Numbered from the stretch's first letter, positions 44,600 to 53,357 are shown. The stretch is DNA of 64,000 nucleotides from an uncultured Alistipes sp. (GCA_900544175.1 UQUN01000007.1:27738-91737); one strand, 5' to 3'. Made by a program: numbers and translations. The notes: generated by a model not told the origin, from the letters alone.

Positions 44600-45636
44600 T
44601 TCTTACCGTTTATTCTGTTATCAAGGTTGAACATGTATTTGCCCTGCTCGGTCCTGTCCGTGAAAAACCAGAAGGATGCCATCTCACGGCCAAATGCACG
44701 GAGTGATGCCGTAATCTCCTTATAGTCCTTCACATGCAGATTCTCTGACGAAAGCGGGCAGAAAACGGTTATTCTGTCTGTCCCCTCCACATCGGCCAAC
44801 CGGCATATTCCGCGGTACAGCACCTCATCAGCGGATCTCAGGACTATCGAGAAAAATGGAATATCCTTCTTGCTGCATTTTACCTCCAGGTCAAAACACA
44901 CCAGCACCGGATTGACCTCCACCTCGCCGCATATCCGGTCAAAGTGAATATCCGAAAAAAAATCGCTGTAATGGCGGTAATCCGTCGATCTGTCGAAATA
45001 CAGTTTTCCGCCAATCGGCTTCCTGACTTTCAGATATGCAGAGTAAGGCACAAAGGCTTCCTCCACCGGCATTGCAAGCCGGAAGAAGTTAAAGCACGCC
45101 CATTCATTCCACCGCTGCGGAAGATCACCGTTTTCAATAATGCCTATCCGGTAAACTGTATCCGTCTCCAGCTTTTCGATGTCTATGGGAACTGTCAAGG
45201 CAAGCACATCCGTTTCCCGTCCTGCCGGCATGGAATAATCCATCTCCATACTGTACACTATTTTCCCGGCTATCTCCCCGGCCGACTTCCGGGATGCCTC
45301 ACCGTACATTTCCAAGATTTTCCGGTATGAAGCACTGTCCATCTTCATATACGACGGCACATTGCCGTCCCCCTCCTGCCACTGACAATATCTGCTTCTC
45401 GCCTCCGCAAACGCCTCACAGTCCTCATTCTTGATAATAACCACTTTCACCTTGACCTGCCGTTCCTCATTTACGTTCCCGTTGCTGTACACATCCTCCA
45501 GCAGGGTAATCCCTTTTATTTTGTCATCCCATATAAAGCTCCTGCATCCCGCCTCCGGGACCGGCTCACGGCCCTCCCGGCAGACATCGATCCGGGAAGA
45601 CTGATGATCGAAGAAATATTCACGGCTGTTTTCCAT
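44596..45636 (-). CDS. Protein of unknown function coupled to a propeller lipoprotein
   Basis: 346 residues, no signal peptide or membrane segment, mixed alpha/beta composition with many Asp/Glu. Segments such as VYSNGNVNEERQVKVKVVIIK, SYMKMDSASYRKILEMYGEA, WACFNFFRLAMP and TASLRAFGREMASFWFFTD do not match a family I know. The 4-bp ATGA overlap with the propeller gene shows joint translation. It begins 10-25 bp from an imperfect direct repeat and divergent promoter region. Confidence 0.6.
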   Translation of the reverse strand: MENSREYFFDHQSSRIDVCREGREPVPEAGCRSFIWDDKIKGITLLEDVYSNGNVNEERQVKVKVVIIKNEDCEAFAEARSRYCQWQEGDGNVPSYMKMDSASYRKILEMYGEASRKSAGEIAGKIVYSMEMDYSMPAGRETDVLALTVPIDIEKLETDTVYRIGIIENGDLPQRWNEWACFNFFRLAMPVEEAFVPYSAYLKVRKPIGGKLYFDRSTDYRHYSDFFSDIHFDRICGEVEVNPVLVCFDLEVKCSKKDIPFFSIVLRSADEVLYRGICRLADVEGTDRITVFCPLSSENLHVKDYKEITASLRAFGREMASFWFFTDRTEQGKYMFNLDNRINGKK

Positions 45637-45660
45637 AATCTGACTTTTATGCTATATCTG

Positions 45661-45780
45661 CGAATATACGCAGAAACTGAGAGTAAAAGAAATTTATTTA
45701 CTTTACCGAAGTGCTACAGTATATGCGGCGCAGCCGAATATACGCAGAAGCCGAGAGCAGAGCAAATAATCTTTACAAAT
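45661..45780. repeat. Imperfect direct repeat, 74 bp apart, in a divergent promoter region
   Basis: CGAATATACGCAGAAACTGA (from 45661) and CGAATATACGCAGAAGCCGA (from 45735) are repeated with similar flanks. The first copy overlaps CTGCG-AATATA-CGCAG, a near palindrome. Possible binding sites for the HTH protein encoded at 46364-46576. Confidence 0.6.
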
Positions 45781-45805
45781 TTTTATTGTTTTTCGATAAA
45801 ATCAC

Positions 45806-45813
45806 TATATTTG
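45806..45813 (+). promoter_or_regulatory. Probable promoter -7 box of the DUF2975/HTH pair
   Basis: TATATTTG, 32 bp before the ATG at 45846, with a TTG at 45786-45788 (17-bp spacing). Confidence 0.5.
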
Positions 45814-45845
45814 CATATCGATTAACAATAAAAATTTACCGAATC

Positions 45846-46325
45846 ATGAAAAGAAGCACAAGAAATCTATTGGTAACTGCAACGGTGCTGGTCTGCCTGA
45901 TATGCCTGATCAACGCGGCTTACATCATCATCCAGAGCGGCGGCATGGCCGGGCTTTACGGGGAGAATATGGAACGGGCCCAGTGGAACGGAGAGATTCT
46001 CGGCCTGCAGCGTTTCATATTCTGGGGCTGGCTGACAGCGGGACTGGCATTCGACGCTCTTCTGACAGTGTTCATGATCCGCTCGCTGCTGGCTGTCCGC
46101 TCCGGAGTCCTGTTCCCGAGAGTCAATACGTTCCTTCTGATGGGAGCCGCGGCAATCAATCTCGTCTACAATATCTGCCAATCCAACATAGGTATCGTGC
46201 TCCATCAGGAAAGGCTGTTCCAAATCAATAATGCCGACCTACTCCTCCCGCTGATACTCATCGCCTTCTCCCTCATCTACGGCCTCGCTGTTAGGGTCTC
46301 TGAGGAAAACCGGCTGACTATCTGA
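45846..46325 (+). CDS. DUF2975-like membrane protein
   Basis: 159 residues from the ATG at 45846; four membrane helices (LLVTATVLVCLICLINAAYI, FIFWGWLTAGLAFDALLTVF, FLLMGAAAINLVYNI, LLLPLILIAFSLIYGLAV). The layout and its HTH partner 38 bp downstream fit the DUF2975/XRE gene pair common in bacteria. Function unknown. Confidence 0.75.
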   Translation: MKRSTRNLLVTATVLVCLICLINAAYIIIQSGGMAGLYGENMERAQWNGEILGLQRFIFWGWLTAGLAFDALLTVFMIRSLLAVRSGVLFPRVNTFLLMGAAAINLVYNICQSNIGIVLHQERLFQINNADLLLPLILIAFSLIYGLAVRVSEENRLTI

Positions 46326-46363
46326 CAATTTCGGTCTGAAAAACCACAAACAAAACGAACATC

Positions 46364-46576
46364 ATGGCAATAATAGTCAACATCGACGTAATGCTCGCCC
46401 GCCGCAAGATGTCCTCGGGCGAACTGGCCGCGAGAATCGGCATCACTCCGGCCAACCTCTCGATTCTCAAGACCGGCAAGGCCCGCGCCATCCGCTTCTC
46501 CACCCTCGAAGCCATCTGCAGGGCCCTCGACTGCCAGCCCGGCGACATCCTCGAATACCGCGTGGATAACCATTAA
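46364..46576 (+). CDS. XRE-family (Cro/CI-like) small regulator
   Basis: 70 residues: VNIDVMLARRKMSSGELAAR then IGITPANLSILKTGKA and FSTLEAICRALDCQPGDILEY, a complete helix-turn-helix of the type paired with DUF2975 proteins. Likely regulates its own operon through the upstream repeats (inference). Confidence 0.88.
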   Translation: MAIIVNIDVMLARRKMSSGELAARIGITPANLSILKTGKARAIRFSTLEAICRALDCQPGDILEYRVDNH

Positions 46577-46626
46577 GCACCTCAGCCACTACCGGCATCA
46601 CATTTCCAATTAAAATTCACATCCTC

Positions 46627-46980
46627 ATGACCCGCCGAGAAGGACACTGCTTCATAAACACGACACTCGCCGCACCCCGCATTGACCTGCCGGTATACTT
46701 TCTCTGCGGCCCGGAGACCATGAGCTGGGGCGAGACCGTGCTCATGCTCGTCAAGGGATACCGCCTCGGCACTGTCATAGGCACGCCCACTGCAGGAACC
46801 AACGGAGACGCCACAACATTCATTCTCCCGGCATTTCCCTTCGGCATGACCGCCATCAAAGCCGTCAACCTCGACGGAAGCCGGCATCATGGAATCGGAG
46901 TACAGCCGGACATCCTGACCGAGACCGATGATTATGAAGAAGCCGTGAAAATAATTGAAGACCTGCTCCAAACCCTATGA
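46627..46980 (+). pseudogene. C-terminal fragment of an S41 peptidase
   Basis: 117 residues, covering the nucleophile block (PETMSWGETVLMLVKGYR), GTPTAGTNGD and GSRHHGIGVQPDI of S41 tail-specific proteases. The PDZ and N-terminal parts (several hundred residues) are missing; a stop in frame lies upstream at 46568. Its stop overlaps the next gene's ATG by 4 bp, so the ancestral gene was in an operon with the next S41 gene. Translation from the ATG at 46627 could still make a small peptide. Confidence 0.75.
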
Positions 46981-49259
46981 AACTTCCGGCCATAAGCCTG
47001 CTTTCACTCTGCATCTGCTGCATTCCTGCCATTGGACAAAGCTTCAGCGCAACCGATTTCAGGCCTGTATCCACGCTCCCTCCCTCTGCCTGGGAATGGC
47101 TGAGAGATACCGCATCCTATTCTCTGGATACAAGTGTACAATTCAACAACCGTCCGACTCTGAGGATGTCCGGCTTCTATCCGTTGGCCGTTGTTTCAGG
47201 AAAAGCAAAGTCCCACGAGGGGAAAATGAATGTAAGCGGACACATCCGCATCGACTCACTCGATGGAGAAGTGGACATCGCGGTAAGATTATGGGAGAGT
47301 CCAGTACGAAAGAATTCTCAGCATATTGCGGAATTCCACTGCGTTCTGTCAGCAGCCTCTCCCGGTCAGTGGCAGGAATTCTCGCTCGAGGCTCCGCTGT
47401 GCAGGCAGGCTGCGGCATTTGACTGTGAAGTTAAAATCAAAGGGACCGGGGACATCCATATAGGAGAAATGACAGTATCGTTTCCGTCAACTGTGCGGGC
47501 CATGACCTCAAAAGCTAAAAATACACACCGTACGTATCCGGGAGGCAGCGGAGTCTGTCTTGCCGACCCGGAACTTTCCCCGGAGCAGGTGGAAAACCTT
47601 GCGGTATTGGGGAAAGTCTGGGGCTTCCTGAAATATTTTCACCCGACTGTCAGGGAAGGGATAATAGACTGGGATTCAGAATTATTCCGGATGATTCCGA
47701 CAGTCTGCAATGCTGCTCCGGCCGAGAGGAACAGTATTCTGGCAGAATGGTGCCGCAGTCTCGGTGACATACAGACATCTGAGGACACAGCGTGGATATC
47801 TTCCTGTGATGCTCTCAAATGGATATTCGACGAATATGCACTGGGCCGGGAACTTTCCGCTATCCTGAGAATAACAGCGGCTGCCGGACGCAGCCCTTGG
47901 AGCCGGTATCTGTATCAGGTCCCGTATATTCAGACCATAGAAGACCGCAATGAGAGGAGCTACCCACGTATGTCCTTTGATGACGCAGGCCTGAAACTGC
48001 TGTCTGTCTTCCGCATCTGGAACTACGTGCAGTATTTCAATCCCTACCGGCAACTGGCCGACCGTCCATGGGAAGAGGCTCTCATGTATGCGGTACCGGC
48101 AGTGGTGCAGGCATCTGACAGGGATAGCTACGGGAATGTCCTCAGAGCCATGGCAGTATATACCGATGACTCACATTCCTTTGCAGCATACATGCCGGGC
48201 GGGTTCCTACGGCAACTGATAAGACTGGCTGCTATTCCCGAAGATATGAGGTATGCCGCTCCGTTTATCTCCACGCTATATGCCGACGGGAAATACATTG
48301 TAACATGGACATGCCGCTCAGACACCTGCGACCTGCATCGAGGAGATGCCGTCATTGCAGTCAACGGAAAGCCCGTAGAGTCCTTGATAGAAAAAAACAG
48401 TCATGTCATACCCTCCTCCAATCCCGGCAGTATCCAAAGAGAGACAGCCTTGTCCATATCATTCTCAGCCGGGGACAGCGCAAGCTATACCGTGATCAGG
48501 GACGAAAACACCTTGACGCTCAAGCCTGAGATGATGCCTTTCAAAAAATTCAGGAGAGCGTTATACTCCAGTGGAATAAGACAATCAACCCTGACATGGT
48601 TCAGAGGAAAGGAACTTTCGCCTTTTGATGTCATCGGTGACTCAGTCGCATACATCCATGCCGAAGACATATCGGCGCATGATTTCCGAAAATGCCTGGA
48701 GTACCGCCGGCTGATAGTAGACCTGCGCAACTATCCTATGAATATGGTACAGATGTGGCTGATGTCCCTCATGCCCTCCACCAGTCCTGTCGCACTTGCT
48801 GTCACACCGGATTTTCTAAAGCCCGGCTCATTCACCCGAAGGATATCCGACTTTACCGGACGCGGACACAATTTCAGTCCGGACAGAAGAATCGTACTTC
48901 TGGTAGACAGCAGGACCCAAAGCGCGTCCGAATACCTCGCAATGCAGATGCAGTGCTCACCGCAAGTGACGGTGGTCGGCAGCACGACAGCCGGAGCGGA
49001 CGGCAATGTCGTACAGCTTTCCCTGCCGGGAGACTTTGTCTTCCAGACCGGCGGCGCAGGAATCGAATATCCGGACGGAAGCCAATGCCAGCGCAATGGA
49101 GTACGGATTGACCACTTTGTCCCCCAAAAAACAGAAGACTTGGCTTCCGGAACCGATACACAGATAGAATATGCGCTGACTATATTCCAGAGCCCCACTG
49201 CAGATACCTCGGAGGCATATTTCAGGCGGAATCGGCCAAGTAGGCCAGCAGACTTCTGA
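46977..49259 (+). CDS. S41 family peptidase with PDZ domain
   Basis: 760 residues. Signal peptide LLSLCICCIPAIGQ; an N-terminal beta-sandwich region (about 30-170), a helical region (VLGKVWGFLKYFHPTVREG), a PDZ-like part (LHRGDAVIAVNGKPVESLI near 455) and the S41 core with SRTQSASEYLAMQMQ (catalytic Ser) and GSTTAGADGNV. This is the S41 type common in Bacteroidetes with an exported location. The 4-bp overlap with the preceding fragment suggests a duplicated pair of which one has decayed. Confidence 0.87.
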   Translation: MKLPAISLLSLCICCIPAIGQSFSATDFRPVSTLPPSAWEWLRDTASYSLDTSVQFNNRPTLRMSGFYPLAVVSGKAKSHEGKMNVSGHIRIDSLDGEVDIAVRLWESPVRKNSQHIAEFHCVLSAASPGQWQEFSLEAPLCRQAAAFDCEVKIKGTGDIHIGEMTVSFPSTVRAMTSKAKNTHRTYPGGSGVCLADPELSPEQVENLAVLGKVWGFLKYFHPTVREGIIDWDSELFRMIPTVCNAAPAERNSILAEWCRSLGDIQTSEDTAWISSCDALKWIFDEYALGRELSAILRITAAAGRSPWSRYLYQVPYIQTIEDRNERSYPRMSFDDAGLKLLSVFRIWNYVQYFNPYRQLADRPWEEALMYAVPAVVQASDRDSYGNVLRAMAVYTDDSHSFAAYMPGGFLRQLIRLAAIPEDMRYAAPFISTLYADGKYIVTWTCRSDTCDLHRGDAVIAVNGKPVESLIEKNSHVIPSSNPGSIQRETALSISFSAGDSASYTVIRDENTLTLKPEMMPFKKFRRALYSSGIRQSTLTWFRGKELSPFDVIGDSVAYIHAEDISAHDFRKCLEYRRLIVDLRNYPMNMVQMWLMSLMPSTSPVALAVTPDFLKPGSFTRRISDFTGRGHNFSPDRRIVLLVDSRTQSASEYLAMQMQCSPQVTVVGSTTAGADGNVVQLSLPGDFVFQTGGAGIEYPDGSQCQRNGVRIDHFVPQKTEDLASGTDTQIEYALTIFQSPTADTSEAYFRRNRPSRPADF

Positions 49260-49272
49260 GACTTATGGAGAG

Positions 49273-49339
49273 GTCCAGCAGTTGAAGCTTTGAGAAACAC
49301 CTGATAACCAGCTTTCTTAAAAACCGGCAACTGTTGGAC
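49273..49339. repeat. Palindromic repeat, copy C
   Basis: GTCCAGCAGTTG (49273-49284) and CAACTGTTGGAC (49328-49339) form a 12-bp stem with one G-U pair. Between them lies AAACACCTGATAACCAG, close to the AAACACTTGATAATCAG motif of copies A and B. Confidence 0.6.
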
Positions 49340-49378
49340 TGGGGATAAAATGGCGGTTTTGCGGCAAAATGCACGGGG

Positions 49379-49444
49379 TCCAGCAAACTGCTTAAATTTA
49401 AATAGCTGACAATAAATGCAATACGCTAGGACAGCATGCTGGAC
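49379..49444. repeat. Palindromic repeat, copy D
   Basis: GTCCAGCA (49379-49386) and TGCTGGAC (49437-49444) are exact inverted repeats. The left half begins with the same GTCCAGCA as copy C; the middle (TAGCTGACAATAAATG) is loosely related. Confidence 0.5.
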
Positions 49445-49488
49445 AATGCAAAAACAACGACAGCAAACCTGGCACGACCGCTTGCCGC

Positions 49489-49636
49489 AATGGCACCGAA
49501 TCACGGAATATGCTGCCAGTGTGGAAAAGAACCGGATGAGGAATCCGTTCCAGAGAGGTCTGTCGAAAGGGCGACTGCTAGACAGACCTGCCGCAACGGC
49601 ACCGAATCGCTGAAAACACTGCCGTTGCGGAAAGAT
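49489..49636. repeat. Pair of imperfect 45-bp hairpin repeats with a third hairpin between
   Basis: CCGCAATGGCACCGAATCAC at 49489 and CCGCAACGGCACCGAATCGC at 49591 start two related units about 102 bp apart. The second folds as CCGCAACGGC / GCCGTTGCGG; the first is a weaker version. Between them AGGTCTGTC (49556-49564) pairs with GACAGACCT (49581-49589). Short frames here look spurious. Confidence 0.6.
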
Positions 49637-49674
49637 GTAGAATCTGTCACGGAAGATTATTAAGGTTGTTGCAA

Positions 49675-50394
49675 TTACTGCCGGCAGTAGCCATACCGCA
49701 CCAGGTCGCTGCGGTCGCGGACAAGATGGACATAGCCGTCTGAGAGCAGGAGGACCTCGTCGGCCACTTCGAGAAGCGCGTTGTAGTTGTGGTCGGAGAG
49801 AATGATGCCTTTCAAGGGTTTCTGACGGCGGATCAGTGCCTGTATCCGCTCCACTGCCACAGGTGCCAGAAAGGAAAACGGCTCATCTAGGATGCAGAAC
49901 GGAGCCGGAGAACACAGCACCAGCCATATCTCGGCAATCCGCACCTCCCCTGAAGACAGAGCATTAACCGGTGTGTCCCTGTATTGCCCGAATTTCGGGA
50001 ATTCCTCGACAAACTCCACGTAATCCATTGCGAAATATTCAAATATCCGACCCAGAGTCATCTTCGGCGGCAGGAAACTGCCTTGCGGAAGGTATTTGAC
50101 ATAGCGGGACACGCAACCTTTCCGGAAGATGTCTCCGGCAACGTGTCCGAACATCCATGACATCCTGCCACCGCAGCCTGAGCCCGGAATTGCCTCATCA
50201 TCTATCCGCACAAAGCAGTTCTGGGCCTTCAGCTGCCCCATCACGGCCCGGAACATGGAGGACTTGCCGCTGCCGTTGCGCCCAAGCAGCCCCGTGACCC
50301 GGCCCGTCTCCGAACGCAACCAGGCTCCGTTCAGGATATTCTTCCTCCCGAAAGAAAGGGTTATGCTGTCGGCAAGCAGCGTGTGCGTATTCAT
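49675..50394 (-). CDS. ABC transporter ATP-binding protein
   Basis: 239 residues from the ATG at 50394 (MNTHTLLADSITLSFG). Walker A GRNGSGKSS, signature LSSGEVRIAEIWLVL, Walker B CILDEPFSFL, switch His in SDHNYN. The permease is not obvious; the small three-helix protein gene just upstream ends 11 bp before this start and is the only candidate neighbour. Unusual for the family is the Phe/Leu-rich Walker B (DEPFSFLAP). Confidence 0.87.
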   Translation of the reverse strand: MNTHTLLADSITLSFGRKNILNGAWLRSETGRVTGLLGRNGSGKSSMFRAVMGQLKAQNCFVRIDDEAIPGSGCGGRMSWMFGHVAGDIFRKGCVSRYVKYLPQGSFLPPKMTLGRIFEYFAMDYVEFVEEFPKFGQYRDTPVNALSSGEVRIAEIWLVLCSPAPFCILDEPFSFLAPVAVERIQALIRRQKPLKGIILSDHNYNALLEVADEVLLLSDGYVHLVRDRSDLVRYGYCRQ

Positions 50395-50404
50395 CTTATG
50401 CGTC

Positions 50405-50806
50405 TCAGTACAGCAAGGCATTTTTAATCACGATTATCAGGGTGAGCACCACAGCATAGACCGCAAGATCAAGAAGCGCTGCCGCTACCATCATCCGGGA
50501 CGGATAAAGTCCGAGATTGATATAGAAAAACCCGCGGTCGCTTCCGCTGCGTTCCAACCTCTTCAGCAGCACCAGGACCCCTGTCAGAAACAGTTTCACC
50601 AACGACAGCATCGCGGCCACCGAGACTGTCTCGGACTTGTCCGCATCCATAGCAGCCACAGCAATGAACGAAGACAGGCTCACTATTCCTGACACCGTCA
50701 GGAAACTCTTGGCATACAGTGCTGTCAGACACAATTTCTGTTTAAAGCTCAACATCATAGCGCATTTTACCATAGCTTTGGGACTTTTCGTCAGAACCGC
50801 ATTCAA
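50405..50806 (-). CDS. Small membrane protein, possible ABC partner
   Basis: 133 residues with about three or four hydrophobic segments (LTVSGIVSLSSFIAVAAM, AMLSLVKLFLTGVLVLLKRL, VAAALLDLAVYAVVLTLIIVI). An internal start at residue 17-18 (MMLSFKQK) is possible. Not recognised. It overlaps the HTH gene by 4 bp and precedes the ABC ATPase by 11 bp, so the three plus the next gene form one unit. Confidence 0.6.
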   Translation of the reverse strand: MNAVLTKSPKAMVKCAMMLSFKQKLCLTALYAKSFLTVSGIVSLSSFIAVAAMDADKSETVSVAAMLSLVKLFLTGVLVLLKRLERSGSDRGFFYINLGLYPSRMMVAAALLDLAVYAVVLTLIIVIKNALLY

Positions 50807-50994
50807 TCCAACTGAAAAAGCTCGTTCACCGTCTTACCGAAATAGGCTGAAAGCCTGAGGGCCAACTCTGTAGAGGGAATGAAACGGCCGTTCTCAATGG
50901 CGTAGATGGTCTGGCGGGAGACTCCGACGGCATCGGCCAACTGCTGCTGCGATATGCGCAGGACGGCCCTTTCGACGCGGATGTTATTCTTCAT
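50803..50994 (-). CDS. XRE-family small regulator
   Basis: 63 residues: NNIRVERAVLRISQQQLADA, VGVSRQTIYAIENGRFIPS and LALRLSAYFGKTVNELFQL, the compact HTH type paired with membrane proteins. Overlaps its neighbours by 4 bp and 11 bp. Confidence 0.92.
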   Translation of the reverse strand: MKNNIRVERAVLRISQQQLADAVGVSRQTIYAIENGRFIPSTELALRLSAYFGKTVNELFQLD

Positions 50995-51451
50995 GGCGGC
51001 ACCTCCGTCTATTAATCCACAGGCTCACCTTGAAGATGACGATGTAGAGGAAGAACATAGGGAGGACTGACAGATAATTGTCCACCATGTAGAATACCCA
51101 CCGTTTCGTATCATCAGCCTCGTGCATGGGGAAATACATAAGGTTTATACTGCTCACGCAGAACCATATGACGGACAGCACAAATGCCACGCAGGCCGCC
51201 GCCACAAGAGACCGCCCGCGCAGAGACCTGATAAACTCGTCCTCCTGCCTCTCTTCCGAAAAGGCTATCATCAGCAATGAGACGCCGATTATGACATACA
51301 CCCCAGCAATCAGCAGCTTGAAAGCCGCTTCATCCATAACACTCCAGACATCAAATCCGAACAATAGATTCACCACTACAAAGACAACAGCCAGGAGTAT
51401 CCATCCTGCCGTCTGCCACCTGTGTGGAAGAAGATAATGCTTTGTTTTCAT
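50984..51451 (-). CDS. Four-helix membrane protein paired with an XRE regulator
   Basis: 155 residues, four membrane helices (TAGWILLAVVFVVVNLLFGF, LLIAGVYVIIGVSLLMIAF, LVAAACVAFVLSVIWFCVSS, VLPMFFLYIVIFKVSLWI). Starts the four-gene unit. The membrane protein plus HTH layout resembles DUF2178/DUF6773-like families; the exact family is uncertain. Confidence 0.6.
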   Translation of the reverse strand: MKTKHYLLPHRWQTAGWILLAVVFVVVNLLFGFDVWSVMDEAAFKLLIAGVYVIIGVSLLMIAFSEERQEDEFIRSLRGRSLVAAACVAFVLSVIWFCVSSINLMYFPMHEADDTKRWVFYMVDNYLSVLPMFFLYIVIFKVSLWINRRRCRHEE

Positions 51452-51756
51452 ACCATATTTGTTTTATGTAAATTTTACTTGCACAAAAGTAAAGTACTAT
51501 TTACATATTTCCAAATTTTCAAACAAATTTTTGAAACTTGCAGAACCTGACAAACTACACTTTTCACCCGACAATCTCAATCCAGCAGAAAAAGTTCATT
51601 GACAGGCTTTCTGAAATAAGAAGAACATATGCATTGTTTCGTCCATCTTCACCATATTTTATTGCAAATACAATAATTGCATTTGCAATAAAATAAAATC
51701 ACTTTGCTTGCAGTAGAGCATTTTTCCTATATTTACAATGTAAAATTATACGTAAT

Positions 51757-52529
51757 GCAGCCCTTTCCATACCATTGGTTTATCATAACCGTCATCATAT
51801 CAGTCGCTGGCCTAACCGGTTTCGTCCTGTTGGACTGGAGAAAAACAGGCAGACTGAGGGATATCCTGCAATTCGTCAGCCATCCCGTGGAAGACTGCTT
51901 TATTGACCTGAATATAAGGAGTATCCTCATGACTCTCCTCTTGGTATCTCATCATACAATATTTCTTTAACTTTTCCTATGCCGGATTCATTGACAGAGC
52001 ATTGTTTGATGCCCCATTCCCCAAGAACAACATCAGCGACGCAAGCTCTGCATTCCCTCTATGGTTCATCCTGCTATGCCCTCCGTTGCTGGAAGAAACC
52101 GCTTTCAGGCTTCCGCTGAGACGGAGACGCATCCTCATCACTATCTCCGCAACCACCATTGCATTCATACTCTCTGCCGGAATATTCTCAATGCCAGTCT
52201 ACAGCGTTACATGGCACCGGGCTGCAGTCTGCACAGGGACAGCATTGCTTTTCTGGAATGCGGGATATAAATGGATACAGAAAATGCCATTCCGCACATG
52301 GTTCTGGCTCATAGCTGTTCTGTTCTCCTTCACGCACCTGATAAACTACAGTGTCACCACCCTGACAGCTACAGGATGGATGCGGATTATCCTGAGGGAA
52401 GCTTTCAAAATTCCCGGAGCACTGGTATTAGGTTACGCACGACTCCATCACGGCATATTCGCCGCAATCGCGATACACATGGTCAACAATCTTATTCCAC
52501 TCACAATACAGTCACTGACAAGCAACTAG
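51757..52529 (+). pseudogene. CPBP intramembrane metalloprotease, frameshifted
   Basis: Two frames join to one protein of about 257 residues: 51757 to about 51960 (MQPFPYHWFIITVIISVAGL ... SILMTLLLVSHHTIFL) and then a frame continuing YFFNFSYAGFIDRALFDAPF to 52529. The second part carries the CPBP (CAAX protease) motifs: EE in PPLLEETAFRLPLR, FTHLINY and HMVNNLIPL. The frame change is one base within 51940-51970. Translation could start again at the TTG 52002, but that product lacks the first helices. Either a disrupted gene or a sequence error. Confidence 0.8.
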
Positions 52530-52535
52530 GATCAA

Positions 52536-53357
52536 ATGATGAAAACGACACTCCGCACACTCGCCTCACTCTTCGTTCTGTGCTGCCTCACGGCCGGCGC
52601 ATACGCCATCAATCCATTGAAAGAATACACCTACACCCCTAAGGACCTGGGACTGGAGTACACCGAGGATTCGGTCATGACTTCGGACGGGTACAGGATC
52701 CATATCTGGAACCTGCCGGGAAAGGAGGGGAATGACAGGTCGGTGCTGATAGCTTACGCAGATGCAGGCAATATGGGACAATGGCTGAGTGTCGGGGCCA
52801 CTCTGAATCTGCTCGGGTACGATGTCTGGATGTTCGACTGGAGGGGCTTCGGAAACAGTCAGGATTTCGCAACGGACAAGGACCTGCTCTACCATAGCGA
52901 GTATTTGCTGGACTTCGGAGCGGTACTCGGTCATGTCGCCACTGTCCGCGACAGACCGGTGGATGTCCTGGCACTCTCTATGGGAACAATCATAGCCGGA
53001 GAGCATCTGCGGCAGTACCCTGGGAACAAATCTCTCATCAGGAGCTGCATTATGGACGGATTCATCACCGATCCGTCCGAGACAGTAAGAATCCTGAACG
53101 AGGACAGCGGCAAGTCAGTACGCCTCCCCTCCGCACCGCAGCTGCTTTCTCCCGGCTTCAATTCCAAGGATGTCTCCCTGCCCATGCTGCTGATCCATGC
53201 CACCGGGGACACCGTCAGCCCCCTGCGTCTGCTCCTGCCCCTGACCACCGATACCCGTGTCACCCTCAAGGAATTCGACTGCCGGCACCTGCAGGCCGCA
53301 TTCACCCATACCGAAGATTACTTCACGGCCATAGACGCCTTTCTCAAGGCACATTGA
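52536..53357 (+). CDS. Exported alpha/beta hydrolase
   Basis: 273 residues with a signal peptide (LFVLCCLTAGAYA). Nucleophile ALSMGT, acid in LLIHATGDTVSP, His in CRHLQAAF. The fold pattern (DWRGFGNSQDF) is of the alpha/beta hydrolase type. It is 6 bp after the CPBP frame, so possibly co-transcribed. Substrate unknown. Confidence 0.83.
   Translation: MMKTTLRTLASLFVLCCLTAGAYAINPLKEYTYTPKDLGLEYTEDSVMTSDGYRIHIWNLPGKEGNDRSVLIAYADAGNMGQWLSVGATLNLLGYDVWMFDWRGFGNSQDFATDKDLLYHSEYLLDFGAVLGHVATVRDRPVDVLALSMGTIIAGEHLRQYPGNKSLIRSCIMDGFITDPSETVRILNEDSGKSVRLPSAPQLLSPGFNSKDVSLPMLLIHATGDTVSPLRLLLPLTTDTRVTLKEFDCRHLQAAFTHTEDYFTAIDAFLKAH

Noticed and set aside
49416..49663. Two overlapping 65-75-codon frames in the S41-ABC gap
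   Set aside because: They lie across hairpin repeats and read the same repeat twice; no protein family.
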